A stretch of 64,000 nucleotides of DNA from Christensenellaceae bacterium (GTDB taxonomy: Bacteria; Bacillota; Clostridia; Christensenellales; CAG-138). Shown here piece after piece: positions 35,903-44,787 of this stretch. Within the stretch, counting starts at the first letter, position 1; the number at the start of each line of letters is the position of its first letter. The position numbers and the translations under genes were made by a program. Under the pieces are notes generated by a model, which searched no databases, was not told where the DNA came from, and worked only from the letters and a program-made list of their open reading frames with translations. The stretch covers positions 1-64,000 of the forward strand of contig JAFLSU010000006.1 of the NCBI GenBank assembly GCA_022510765.1. The letters are read 5' to 3'.

Positions 35903-36475
35903 TTAAAACGGTAAATCGGCGTCGGAAATCTCCGTGAAACCGTCCGACGAATTGCCAGATGGCTCAAACGCGGTACCCGTAAACGCGTCAGGGTGGGGTG
36001 CTGTATGACTTTCCTGCCAACTGTTCTGTCTTGAAGCGCCATAGTTAAGGGGAGTACCCTGACTGTTGGACTGGTTGTCCTGCTGCGGGTAGCTCGGCCT
36101 ATAACCCTGATTGGACTGGTAGCCCTGATTGTTGGGCTGATAATCCTGCGCCTGCTGATCCCTGGGGGAAAGGAATTCAACCTCGTCCGCCGTGACTTCA
36201 AGGGACGCGCGGGCGGTACCGTCCTTTGCCGTATACGCACGTGCGGTAACTTCGCCGATAACCGCCACCTTTCTGCCTTTGCTAAGGAAACGAGCGCAGG
36301 TTTCACCAAGCTGTCTCCATGCGGTAACGCGGAAAAAGTCGGTCTGGCGCTCTCCGTTTGAGGATACAAAGCGACGGTTGACGGCAATATTCAATGTGCA
36401 TACGCTGACGCCGTTCGGGGTCGTGCGCAGCTCGGGATCACCGGTAAGATTTCCAATAAGATAGATCTTGTTCAT
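35903..36475 (-). CDS. ssb: Single-stranded DNA-binding protein
   Basis: A 190-residue SSB. The N-terminal OB fold (about 1-107) begins MNKIYLIGNLTGDPELR. A Gln/Asn/Gly-rich linker with repeats of NQGYQSNQ type follows. The acidic tail ends DISDADLPF, the DDDIPF-type tip that recruits repair proteins. The location between the S6 and S18 genes is universal in Bacillota. Confidence 0.97.
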   Translation of the reverse strand: MNKIYLIGNLTGDPELRTTPNGVSVCTLNIAVNRRFVSSNGERQTDFFRVTAWRQLGETCARFLSKGRKVAVIGEVTARAYTAKDGTARASLEVTADEVEFLSPRDQQAQDYQPNNQGYQSNQGYRPSYPQQDNQSNSQGTPLNYGASRQNSWQESHTAPHPDAFTGTAFEPSGNSSDGFTEISDADLPF

Positions 36476-36496
36476 TGTACAATCCTTTCGCGGGGA

Positions 36497-36784
36497 TTAC
36501 GCATGATGACGGGTAACTTTGTAGCGCATGATGCGCTCGTCGTTCTTGAGATTACGCTCGAGCTCGGCAGGAACTTCACCGGGTGCGTTGAAGACCATCA
36601 GAACATAATAACCTTCCGTCTTATAATCGATCATGTATGCGAGACGGCGCTTGCCCCACTCGTCTACCTTTTCGATTTCGCCGCCGTTGGCGGTGACGAT
36701 ACCGCTGAACTTATTGATTACGGATGCATTATCCTCCTCATTAAGATCGGGCACGATAACATACAGGCTTTCGTACTTATTCAC
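36497..36784 (-). CDS. rpsF: 30S ribosomal protein S6
   Basis: A 95-residue S6 with MNKYESLYVIVPDL, the KVDEWGKRRLAY segment and a C-terminal YKVTRHHA. It starts at GTG 36784, supported by a strong AAGGAGGTG site seven bases upstream. It is the first gene of the operon. Confidence 0.98.
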   Translation of the reverse strand: MNKYESLYVIVPDLNEEDNASVINKFSGIVTANGGEIEKVDEWGKRRLAYMIDYKTEGYYVLMVFNAPGEVPAELERNLKNDERIMRYKVTRHHA

Positions 36785-36794
36785 TTAATTCACC

Positions 36795-36840
36795 TCCTTA
36801 TGGACATATGGCCCCGCAAAACTGCGGAGCAAGGCTGTTG
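36795..36840 (-). promoter_or_regulatory. rpsF leader hairpin, candidate S6:S18 autoregulatory site
   Basis: Between promoter and start codon the minus strand reads GCTCCGCAGTTTTGCGGGGCC, which can form a short hairpin with a CCG element. Leaders of rpsF operons are known to bind the S6:S18 complex through a hairpin presenting an unpaired CCG. The match here is by position and simple sequence only. Confidence 0.35.
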
Positions 36841-36847
36841 GCATAAT

Positions 36848-36876
36848 ATTATAACATTTTCTGAGGTTGACTGCAA
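36848..36876 (-). promoter_or_regulatory. Promoter of the rpsF-ssb-rpsR operon
   Basis: TTGCAG, 17 bases, TATAAT on the minus strand, about 64 bases before the rpsF start. Confidence 0.75.
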
Positions 36877-36934
36877 TAAGTTTTTTCAATAAATTGAATT
36901 TATATTGTTAAAGCGTCAATGATTGGTAACACCC

Positions 36935-37057
36935 TTTTTCATTGCATACTTAATTAATTGTTGACGAAAGTGTGCTTCTGTGCTACTCTTCACTTCTGGG
37001 CCCCTCCTCTGTGGATTGTTTTTGCATCTTCATTATATCCTTTGCCTCGGTGTTACC
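36935..37057 (-). mobile_element. Truncated insertion-sequence fragment (5' end of a transposase gene)
   Basis: The fragment is bounded by a 9-bp inverted repeat GGTAACACC/GGTGTTACC. On the minus strand an ATG at 37033 with AAAGGA upstream begins MKMQKQSTEEGPRSEE and stops. One frame over, the sequence continues STEAHFRQQLIKYAMKKGVT, like the N-terminal helix-turn-helix start of an IS3/IS481-type transposase. The catalytic part is absent. It is an internal-deletion remnant carrying a frameshift; the second repeat lies in the GVT codons and may be chance. Confidence 0.5.
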
Positions 37058-37106
37058 TATCTATTATACCGCAATAAATTACGAATGGACTCGATATTTC
37101 GCGCTC

Positions 37107-37135
37107 TTGACATTTCAGTCCCAAGGTAGCATAAT
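37107..37135 (+). promoter_or_regulatory. Promoter of glnS
   Basis: TTGACA, 17 bases, CATAAT. The leader then runs about 130 bases to the glnS start and contains an inverted repeat at 37171-37203 (GTGTTTT..GCGC / GCGCAAAACAC). No T-box sequence was seen in it. Confidence 0.65.
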
Positions 37136-37269
37136 AACGACAGCATCAAGGTAGGATGTAGGATGGATAAGTGTTTTTGTGCGCCTGCGCTGCGCAAAAC
37201 ACGTCCCTAACCAAAGTTATTGAAAGGAAAGTCTACGGGAAGATATTCTTTCTCGGGACGGATCGCATT

Positions 37270-38925
37270 ATGGAAAGCAAGATCGAACCTCGCAACTTTA
37301 TCGAAGAATTCATCGTGGAGGATATGCGGCAAAACCCCGTGGTAAAGACACGTTTCCCACCCGAACCGAACGGTTATCTTCACATCGGTCATGCAAAGGC
37401 GTTATGGATCGATTTTTCAACGGCGGAGAGATTCGGCGGTAAGTGCAACCTCCGCTTTGACGATACGAATCCCACCAAGGAGGACGTCGAGTTCGTCGAT
37501 GCGATTGAGCAGGATATACGTTGGCTTGGCTATGACTGGGATAAGCTCTGCTACGGAAGCGATTATTTCGATAAATGCTATGAACTTGCCGTAAAACTCA
37601 TCAAGGACGGCAAGGCATACGTCTGCGACCTTGACAAGGATCAGATAAGGGAGTATAGAGGCACTCTTACGGAACCCGGCATCGACAGCCCCTATAGGAA
37701 CCGTAGTATAGAAGAAAACCTTGATCTGTTCGAGCGCATGAAGAACGGCGAATTTCCGGACGGCAGCCGCACCCTGCGCGCGAAAATAGATATGGCTTCG
37801 CCAAACATCAATCTTAGAGACCCTGCACTCTACAGAATACTTCATAGATCCCATCACCATCAGGGCGATAAATGGTGCATCTATCCCATGTATGACTTCG
37901 CCCACCCGATTCAGGATGCCATCGAGGGCATAACGCACTCTCTGTGCTCGCTCGAGTATGAAGCGCATCGACCGCTGTACAACTGGGTGATAGATGCCTG
38001 CGGTTTTGAACACAAGCCCCGCCAGATCGAGTTTGCAAGGCTCAATATTACAAACACGATAATGAGCAAACGCTTCCTGCGCGCGCTCGTCGAGGGCGGC
38101 TATGTAAGCGGCTGGGATGACCCCAGAATGCCCACGCTCTGCGGTATGCGAAGGCGGGGCTATACTCCCGAAGCAATAAAGGATTTTCTCAATCGAGCGG
38201 GCGTTGCGAAAGCTGATTCCATAGTCGATTCCGCTATGCTCGAACACTGCGTCCGCGAGGATCTGAATGCGCATTGCGATCGTGTGCTGGCAGTAGTTGA
38301 CCCCGTGAAGCTCGTTATCGATAACTTCCCCGAGGGCGAATATATCGACATTGAGATAGAAAATCTGCCCATTGCCGAAGAGGGAGACGAAAAGTACGGA
38401 AAGACCCACACCGTTCGCTTTGGGCGCGAAGTGTACATAGAGCGCGACGACTTCATGGTTGAACCTCCCAAGAAATTTTTCCGTCTTAAACCCGACGGCG
38501 AAGTGCGCCTTAAGGGTGCGTTCATCGTTAAATGCGTTGGCTTCGAGCTTAATGACGATGGCAGCGTGAAGGAGATTCATTGCACCTATGACCCCGAAAG
38601 CTTCAGCGGCGAATGCACTCGGAAAGTCAAGGGTACGATCCAGTGGGTTCCTGTACATGATGCGATCCCCGCCGAATTCCGCCTGTATGAACAGCTTATG
38701 ACGGATGAAAACGTCAGCGCAGATGATTTCATCGAGAAGCTCAATCCCGATTCGATGAAGATAATGCATGGCTTTATCGAGCCCTTCCTTGGCAATGTTG
38801 AACCTGGCTATCGCTGCCAGTTCATGCGCATCGGTTATTTCTGCGCTGACCCAGACTCGAAACCAGATGCAATGGTTTTTAACCGCACCGTGGGACTTAA
38901 GGACAGCTACAATCCTTCAAAATAG
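37270..38925 (+). CDS. glnS: Glutaminyl-tRNA synthetase
   Basis: Class I aminoacyl-tRNA synthetase of 551 residues charging tRNA-Gln directly. HIGH is at 38-41 ([12 protein letters not shown]), MSKR of the KMSKS loop is in [12 protein letters not shown], and the two C-terminal beta-barrels that read the anticodon follow, ending [11 protein letters not shown]. The start at ATG 37270 aligns with other GlnRS N-termini; the frame is open upstream to 37171 and the Shine-Dalgarno is modest. Most Bacillota instead make Gln-tRNA via GatCAB, so a GlnRS marks a lineage that acquired it. Confidence 0.96.
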   Translation: MESKIEPRNFIEEFIVEDMRQNPVVKTRFPPEPNGYLHIGHAKALWIDFSTAERFGGKCNLRFDDTNPTKEDVEFVDAIEQDIRWLGYDWDKLCYGSDYFDKCYELAVKLIKDGKAYVCDLDKDQIREYRGTLTEPGIDSPYRNRSIEENLDLFERMKNGEFPDGSRTLRAKIDMASPNINLRDPALYRILHRSHHHQGDKWCIYPMYDFAHPIQDAIEGITHSLCSLEYEAHRPLYNWVIDACGFEHKPRQIEFARLNITNTIMSKRFLRALVEGGYVSGWDDPRMPTLCGMRRRGYTPEAIKDFLNRAGVAKADSIVDSAMLEHCVREDLNAHCDRVLAVVDPVKLVIDNFPEGEYIDIEIENLPIAEEGDEKYGKTHTVRFGREVYIERDDFMVEPPKKFFRLKPDGEVRLKGAFIVKCVGFELNDDGSVKEIHCTYDPESFSGECTRKVKGTIQWVPVHDAIPAEFRLYEQLMTDENVSADDFIEKLNPDSMKIMHGFIEPFLGNVEPGYRCQFMRIGYFCADPDSKPDAMVFNRTVGLKDSYNPSK

Positions 38926-38939
38926 TGCAAATTAATCTT

Positions 38940-38977
38940 GAAACGTCCGGTAGATTTGCATGTTTTCCGGGCGTTTC
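38940..38977 (+). terminator. Terminator-like hairpin after glnS
   Basis: GAAACGTCCGG pairs with CCGGGCGTTTC (11 bp with one G-T pair) around a 16-base loop, 15 bases past the glnS stop. The following T tract is short. Confidence 0.5.
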
Positions 38978-39063
38978 TGCTTACAGACAGCAGCCTTATT
39001 CGCGGTTTGCCGATATACTTAGCCCAGATAAAAAGCGAGACAAATAGAGATTTGAACAGATAA

Positions 39064-39624
39064 ATGAAAATGGAAAGAATCATCAAGTGCATGGAATCAA
39101 AGTATCTTCTTCCATCCCTCGATTTGGTTGAAGATGTTTTTGCGAAATGGAATGGTCCCGAAGAGGGCAAAGTTGTACGCAGGCTGGTTGAAGAAATTCG
39201 GTCGAAGAAATACTATGTTCCGGAGTTGGAATTGATCATGGTCAATGAAGACGATGAAGTCATTGGCTATGCAATGTTTTCACGTTTTCATATTGAAGGT
39301 AAATATGAGAGTGAACTACTATTGCTAACGCCTGTCGCGGTGAAAACAGAATTGCAAAGGCAACATATTTCAAAAAACTTGTTGGAGTATGGTTTTGAAA
39401 AGGCGAGAGAGTTGGGCTTTAAGGCAATACTTGTTGAAGGGAATCCGAAGAATTACAATCCTCGTGGATTTCAATCAAGCTATAAATTCGGAATTGAAGC
39501 AGGCCCGAATATAAAACTGCCACGTCCTGATTGTTTAATGGTGAAGGAGCTGGAAAAGGGAGCGTTGGATAAAATGTATGGTCTTGTTGATTATTCTTTT
39601 TACGAAGCACTTCACGAAGGATAA
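39064..39624 (+). CDS. GNAT-family N-acetyltransferase
   Basis: A 186-residue acetyltransferase of the class that often carries a C-terminal extension (LPRPDCLMVKELEKGAL, YSFYEALHEG). Core strands are LIMVNEDDEVIGYAMFSRF and LLLLTPVAVKTELQRQHISKNLL, the latter taking the CoA loop position with a less typical sequence. AILVEGNPKNYNPRGFQ is motif B. The substrate is unknown. The Shine-Dalgarno is weak, and ATG 39070 is an alternative start. Confidence 0.85.
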   Translation: MKMERIIKCMESKYLLPSLDLVEDVFAKWNGPEEGKVVRRLVEEIRSKKYYVPELELIMVNEDDEVIGYAMFSRFHIEGKYESELLLLTPVAVKTELQRQHISKNLLEYGFEKARELGFKAILVEGNPKNYNPRGFQSSYKFGIEAGPNIKLPRPDCLMVKELEKGALDKMYGLVDYSFYEALHEG

Positions 39625-39670
39625 TCTGAATTCACCTTCATTATATTGCCGCAGGAAATAATCCAAAATA

Positions 39671-39699
39671 TTGCATGCTTCTTTCACTTGTGCTAAAAT
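39671..39699 (+). promoter_or_regulatory. Promoter of the second HD-GHKL gene
   Basis: TTGCAT, 17 bases, TAAAAT, about 48 bases before the start codon of the second HD-GHKL protein. Confidence 0.6.
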
Positions 39700-39746
39700 G
39701 TATTTGTTAATTACTTTTTAGATAATAGAGGGAGGGTTTGCAGACT

Positions 39747-42479
39747 ATGAGTTCAGAACTGCTAATCCAGATTCCGAAAAGGCTTAATGAGAAATTATGC
39801 ACGGATCAGTCATGGTCAGCAAAAGTTTCTAATGTGATTAGAAACATAAAAGACTTACTCATTACCACTCCAACATTCTTTCCCGAATACACCAATCATG
39901 GTATCATACATGTTAACCATGTTTTAGATATAAGTGATAAGCTTATACCGGATATTACTTTAAAGAATTTATCTCCAAAAGCTTTAGGGATGTATCTCAT
40001 ATCGGCAATGCTCCATGATATTGGGATGTTCATAAATTATGATGAATTTAAGAAACTGATAGATAATACCGGCTCGTATACAAAGATTTCACCGTTAGAT
40101 AACAAGACTTTGAAAGAGCATTGGGAAGCATATCTTTCCGAACTGCGGCGTTTCTCCGGTAAGACCCTGGTTCGTAAGTTCGGAACGACCGACATTAATT
40201 TTACTGAACTTCCACCCCATAGCAAAATGAACAGTACTGATGTTTTAGTCATTGGTGAATTCATACGGCGGCATCATCATAGTATTTCTCAGTATGTAAT
40301 TCTGCATGGTTTGAAAGGCAATGATTTACTTAAAAACACCGGAATCGAATCCGATGATTTATACAGAAAAATAATAGGAATTACAGCCCGAAGCCACGGA
40401 ATGAATGTCAGGGACACGGAAGCATATTTAGAGAGAAACTTTACTGACGCTCGCAGACCAAATGATATAGCAATCTATTATCTTATGTGCGTGCTGCGTT
40501 TGGCCGATTATTTGGATGCCGGCGAGGAAAGAGCCTCTCATATTATAGAATCTATGTTCGTCAAACACTCAGAGACATCGAAAAAAGAGTATAGCTGGAA
40601 TCAGTGTATACGTTACGAAGATTTTGGTTGGAATGGCTCAAAAGAGTTGCTTAATATCGAGGCGCAGCCGAATAACCCTGAACAGTTTATTAATGTTGAA
40701 AAATGGCTGAATTCGGTGCAGAACGAATTGGATCTATGCTGGGCAATAATCGGCGAGAACTATGGCTTAAGTGAGCAGTTGCTTACCATTAGACGCATCA
40801 ATTCAAATATTTTGAAAAAATCTTCCATCGAAGAATACGGGCGCAAGTTTTATACTAAACCTGTGTCATTAAGCGCGAACCCTGACATACTGAAACTTCT
40901 TATAGAACCTCTATACGGCGATAACCCAAGCTACGGTGTGCGTGAACTGATACAGAACGCAACCGATGCTTGCAAGGAACGAAAGGAAAGAAGTGGGAAC
41001 TATAAGGGAGAAGTCACCGTATCCCTCAACACTGAAGAAAAACGTTTGACCGTTAAGGACAATGGCGTCGGTATGAGCATAGATACAATTGTTAACTATT
41101 ACTTATCTGCAGGCTCGACTTATAGAAACAGCGATGAATGGGCTAAGAGATACTCCAATTCACGCGGAAAATCGAAGGTTAAGCGCAACGGCAGGTTTGG
41201 GATTGGTGTTTTGGCGACCTTTCTTTTAGGAGGTTCTGCAACAATAACAACAAGGCATATTGACGATGACCTTGGTTGGTCGTTCAGTATTCAGCTCAAT
41301 CAGGACAATATTGAGATAAAAAGAACTGAAGCAGACATTGGAACTACCGTTTCTGTTAAATTATCTTCAATGGCAGTAAATAAATTAATGGGGCACGCAT
41401 CACCGAATTGCCCGAACTGGAATGAATGGTATTTCGATGATTTTCCAAAAGTATCATATTATCTCAATAATAATGCTCTTGATAACGTAGTTTTCGACAC
41501 GATAACATGGCATGCATTAAAGCAGAAAGAGTACAAGCATTATCGTTGGGGTTACAGTTCAAAAAATGGTCAAGCTTGCATTTGTAACGGCATTGTAATT
41601 CCGATGATGCCTGGTTTTAATGTCAAGTATCGATCCCTTGTACGTACTCCTAAATTAAGAATAGAAGATACAGAAGGCCGATTGCCCATCGATCTATCCC
41701 GTTCTGCACTATTCGAAATCCCCTGTCAGGAAGATCTATATGCTGAATGTTGCAAATTCATTCTGGCAAAAGTGTTAACAGCCAATATTAAACAAATAAA
41801 TAAAAGTGTACATTGGAGAATGCCACTTGACTCCAATTTATATTTTGCCGGATTCAGCATGATTTTTTCAAGGAATGGCTACTTATTAAACGATGCTGCA
41901 TTTATGAAGATCGCCGGAATACAGCACCTGAATATTTTGTATTTGCATGTTTATAATAGTGTAGATAATTTCACCATTACAAACGATATGCCGTTTGTAG
42001 TTAAACTGATATATGATGTTGCCGATACAGTGCATACTCTCTTAACGAGACCAGAAGTTATAGTTGATTCTGGTGTGAGCTGTAATATGCATTGTATTTT
42101 TTCGAAGTCAGCGATACGTGCGTCTATTCAAAATAGTATAAATCGATATAATCAATACTATCTTTCTGCAAATAAACTTTCTGCAAATAAACTTTCTGCA
42201 AATAAATTTACACATCTGAAACTTTGTGGAAATACTGGCAAATACGACTTATGGGTGTCATCAGATCTACCCGAAATCGAAGCAAGTGATTTTGCAGATT
42301 TGGAGTGTATTATGGGCGCTAAGGTCGAGCTGCGATACGACGATCTTAGTGATGACATAATGTTTGGCATCGTTAAGAGATATATTCCGAGCAACACGTT
42401 TATTCCCTATGATTTAGAGGAACGCAAAAAACTATTCCCGAAAGCCTTTGAAGAGCTTAAGGAATACATGAACGATTAG
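39747..42479 (+). CDS. HD-domain / Hsp90-type (GHKL) ATPase fusion protein B
   Basis: A 910-residue protein with the same architecture as protein A. The N-terminal HD domain (about 30-300) has YTNHGIIHVNHV (His51, His55), AMLHDIG (His90-Asp91), RRHHHS (more candidate metal His) and RLADYLD (Asp254, Asp257). The GHKL domain (about 370-600) has ELIQNATDA (Glu400, Asn404, Asp407), DNGVGMS and NGRFGIGVLA. The region after it contains LPIDLSRSALFEIP, like the Hsp90 middle domain. Near the C-terminus LSANK is repeated three times. ATG 39747 has GGAGGG ten bases upstream; a TTG at 39738 abuts that site. It shares catalytic motifs with A but little else is alike by eye, so the two are diverged paralogues. 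Function unknown. Confidence 0.88.
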   Translation: MSSELLIQIPKRLNEKLCTDQSWSAKVSNVIRNIKDLLITTPTFFPEYTNHGIIHVNHVLDISDKLIPDITLKNLSPKALGMYLISAMLHDIGMFINYDEFKKLIDNTGSYTKISPLDNKTLKEHWEAYLSELRRFSGKTLVRKFGTTDINFTELPPHSKMNSTDVLVIGEFIRRHHHSISQYVILHGLKGNDLLKNTGIESDDLYRKIIGITARSHGMNVRDTEAYLERNFTDARRPNDIAIYYLMCVLRLADYLDAGEERASHIIESMFVKHSETSKKEYSWNQCIRYEDFGWNGSKELLNIEAQPNNPEQFINVEKWLNSVQNELDLCWAIIGENYGLSEQLLTIRRINSNILKKSSIEEYGRKFYTKPVSLSANPDILKLLIEPLYGDNPSYGVRELIQNATDACKERKERSGNYKGEVTVSLNTEEKRLTVKDNGVGMSIDTIVNYYLSAGSTYRNSDEWAKRYSNSRGKSKVKRNGRFGIGVLATFLLGGSATITTRHIDDDLGWSFSIQLNQDNIEIKRTEADIGTTVSVKLSSMAVNKLMGHASPNCPNWNEWYFDDFPKVSYYLNNNALDNVVFDTITWHALKQKEYKHYRWGYSSKNGQACICNGIVIPMMPGFNVKYRSLVRTPKLRIEDTEGRLPIDLSRSALFEIPCQEDLYAECCKFILAKVLTANIKQINKSVHWRMPLDSNLYFAGFSMIFSRNGYLLNDAAFMKIAGIQHLNILYLHVYNSVDNFTITNDMPFVVKLIYDVADTVHTLLTRPEVIVDSGVSCNMHCIFSKSAIRASIQNSINRYNQYYLSANKLSANKLSANKFTHLKLCGNTGKYDLWVSSDLPEIEASDFADLECIMGAKVELRYDDLSDDIMFGIVKRYIPSNTFIPYDLEERKKLFPKAFEELKEYMND
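42162..42206 (+). repeat. Three perfect 15-bp tandem repeats inside HD-GHKL gene B
   Basis: The unit CTTTCTGCAAATAAA occurs three times head to tail and encodes LSANK each time. Changes in copy number keep the reading frame. Confidence 0.95.
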
Positions 42480-42635
42480 CTTCTAATACATTGTCCTCTC
42501 GGCAGCTGCCATTTGCAAGGGGATCATGCTGTATTGAAACTTATGCGCTTTCTGGCAACAGGTCGGAACCTCTTAATTTGAGCCGATCTTGTTATTGATA
42601 CGCATTCCACCATGCACCTATCGTCAATATTGTGA

Positions 42636-42664
42636 TTGACCTCAACAAAATTTGATGCTAAAAT
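42636..42664 (+). promoter_or_regulatory. Promoter of the 42.7-46.7 kb operon
   Basis: TTGACC, 17 bases, TAAAAT, about 75 bases before the first gene. Confidence 0.65.
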
Positions 42665-42738
42665 CTATGAGAATATTCTTTTAAAAGGAACCATTGCAAC
42701 CTTTGCTATGCCAAGCCATGCAAAAGGAATGCAATGGC

Positions 42739-43314
42739 ATGGTAATTTTTATGTATCAGCAAAGCGTTGATAAGTCGGGAAATTCATCCAAAGCTGATGT
42801 CGTTCTGCTTGTCTTGCTCATTGTTTCATTCTTTCTCGTGGGGTCGATTGCGCTATACCTTGAAAAAGTCTTTTCGAGCCCCGCTCCTCGCTATATCTTC
42901 ATTGCAGCGGTGCTCATCGCAATCTACCTCATCTACAGGGCACGGCTCATCGGTTTTCGCTATACAATTTTTTACAAGGAACCCGAAGCCGTGTACGATC
43001 CCCGCTTCGACGACATGATAATACATGAGGACTATCCCTACCCCGTGGGTACGGTCATCTTTGAGCGCATCGTGAGTGCTAAAGGCACCATACTGCTTAC
43101 GCTCACAGCTCAGGAGCTGGTTGCGGCAGTAGATCCGGGCGCCGATGCGTCCGCATATGGGGAGGTTCGCGATACATATAATTTCTCTCGCACTAAGCCT
43201 GAAAAATCGTACAGCCTCATTTACCGCAAGGACGGCAAGCTATGCAGGCTATATTTTAGTCCCGGCAAAGAGCTGCTTGGTTTCATCGAAAGCATCATGA
43301 ATAAGGACGAGTAA
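42739..43314 (+). CDS. Membrane protein of unknown function
   Basis: A 191-residue protein with two transmembrane helices close to the N-terminus (about 16-40 and 47-66). A cytoplasmic-looking soluble domain of about 120 residues follows, beta-rich, with ILLTLTAQELVAAVDPG and KLCRLYFSPGKELLGFIE. It resembles a pleckstrin-like membrane-proximal domain but I do not recognise the family. ATG 42739 has AAGGA ten bases upstream. It is first in an operon with the decarboxylase, whose TTG start lies one base past its stop. Confidence 0.75.
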   Translation: MVIFMYQQSVDKSGNSSKADVVLLVLLIVSFFLVGSIALYLEKVFSSPAPRYIFIAAVLIAIYLIYRARLIGFRYTIFYKEPEAVYDPRFDDMIIHEDYPYPVGTVIFERIVSAKGTILLTLTAQELVAAVDPGADASAYGEVRDTYNFSRTKPEKSYSLIYRKDGKLCRLYFSPGKELLGFIESIMNKDE

Positions 43315-43315
43315 T

Positions 43316-44767
43316 TTGGATTCTACTAATGCTAAGCTCATAGATGCGCTGAAAGGCTATGCAGATTCCGGTCCGGCGCGCTTTCATATGCCCGGACATA
43401 AAGGGTTTATGTCCTATGAGCCGTTTGGACATTTGGCTCCGCTTGACGTTACAGAATTGACCGATACGGATGACCTTCATTCACCAAAAGGGGTTTTGCT
43501 TGGCCTTGAAAAGCGATATGCAAGTCTCTACGGCGCAAAAGCAAGTTTACTGCTTATTAACGGCTCAACAGCCGGCAATATCGCGATGCTGATGAGCCTT
43601 GGCTGCGGCAAGCGCATCCTCCTCGCAAGGAATTGCCATAGATCTGCGCTCTCAGGGATCGCGCTTGCGGGGCATGATGTAATTTCAATTTTTCCAAGCG
43701 AAACGTCGGGGGCGATCACTCCCGAGCAGGTTGACGCTGTGCTTAATAAATCGCCCGCGGATGCAGTTTTCATCACCTCTCCGACGTATTGCGGCGTGTG
43801 TTGTGATGTCAAAGGCATTGCGGCAGCAACGCATAGACACGGCGCATTGCTGTTTGTAGATAGTGCACATGGAGCGCACTTTCCGTTTTCGGAGCTGCTC
43901 CCCCCCGCCCCCGTTGATGCCGACGCATGGGTCGTTAGCTGCCACAAGACGCTGAATGCCTTTACTCAGACCGCAGTGCTGCATATCGGACAAAGCAATC
44001 CCATTTTAGCGGACGAAATGCGCCGTATGCTCTCACTGGTGCAGTCATCAAGTCCCTCGTACCCGCTCATGCTTTCGCTTGAAAACGCGATCGATAATAT
44101 TGGCGACTGGAATGCGCATTGCAAACGAATTCAGCTCCTCAGAAATCGGATTTCAGCCATGGATGGTATTCATCTATTTGAAACAGGGGATAATTCGAGA
44201 CAGGATATTACGCGGCTTGTTTTCGGAGCTGATGGGATAACGGGATATGAGCTGGGCGCTTTTCTTGAAGGCAATGGCATCTTTCCTGAAATGTGCGATA
44301 TGGACAATGCCGTTCTCATAACGAGCCCGAACGACCCGGAGATTTGGTACGCACGTCTGATTGATGCGCTCGGCAAGCTGCCCCGGTCGAGCTCCTGTCA
44401 GTCCGTATCATGCGTGTATTTATCCCAGTCGTACGCTCGGACGACTGAGTCAGCCATCCGCCCGACAGGCTTCCTTGCGGTTAAAAATCCTACCAATGCG
44501 GGAAAATCTGCGTTATCCGTGCGCGAAGCGATGCTTGGCAAAACCGAACTGCTGCCGCTCGATACGGCAGAGGGCAGAATATCCGCGCAGGCAGTCGGCA
44601 TATACCCTCCCGGAGTTGCAACGCTCTTTCCTGGAGAGGTTATTGAGCAAAGCGCCATCGATATTCTTAAGCTGAACATATCCCTCGGAGCAAAGCTGTT
44701 TGGCACGGTGGACGGAATGGTATCCGTGGTCAAACAAACTGATGCCGCCGAAACAAAATTAGTTTAA
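43316..44767 (+). CDS. PLP-dependent Orn/Lys/Arg decarboxylase-family protein
   Basis: Fold-type I PLP enzyme of 483 residues, close in size to B. subtilis YaaO-type proteins. The N-terminus PARFHMPGHKG is the family signature. The PLP lysine is in SCHKTLNAFTQTA, and the aspartate contacting the ring is in VDSAHGAH. The small C-terminal domain (GRISAQAVGIYPPGV) is conserved. It begins at TTG 43316 with AAGGA eight bases before. Genes of this family commonly precede tmk/holB in Bacillota, as here. The substrate could be arginine, lysine or ornithine and cannot be told. Confidence 0.92.
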   Translation: MDSTNAKLIDALKGYADSGPARFHMPGHKGFMSYEPFGHLAPLDVTELTDTDDLHSPKGVLLGLEKRYASLYGAKASLLLINGSTAGNIAMLMSLGCGKRILLARNCHRSALSGIALAGHDVISIFPSETSGAITPEQVDAVLNKSPADAVFITSPTYCGVCCDVKGIAAATHRHGALLFVDSAHGAHFPFSELLPPAPVDADAWVVSCHKTLNAFTQTAVLHIGQSNPILADEMRRMLSLVQSSSPSYPLMLSLENAIDNIGDWNAHCKRIQLLRNRISAMDGIHLFETGDNSRQDITRLVFGADGITGYELGAFLEGNGIFPEMCDMDNAVLITSPNDPEIWYARLIDALGKLPRSSSCQSVSCVYLSQSYARTTESAIRPTGFLAVKNPTNAGKSALSVREAMLGKTELLPLDTAEGRISAQAVGIYPPGVATLFPGEVIEQSAIDILKLNISLGAKLFGTVDGMVSVVKQTDAAETKLV

Positions 44768-44787
44768 AACGAGGCTCTTATTCGAAC

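Noticed and set aside
35833..36387. Minus-strand 184-codon frame overlapping ssb
   Set aside because: It is an out-of-frame shadow of ssb with an Arg/Ser/Pro-rich nonsense composition and no ribosome site.
37136..37269. T-box or other riboswitch in the glnS leader
   Set aside because: No T-box consensus (AGGGTGGNACCGCG) and no terminator with antiterminator arrangement; only one simple inverted repeat.
37417..38769. 450-codon frame antisense to glnS
   Set aside because: It mirrors the glnS codons, resembles no known family, and glnS is unmistakable on the other strand.
42162..42206. CRISPR-like repeat
   Set aside because: The repeats are 15 bp with no spacers and lie inside a coding frame.
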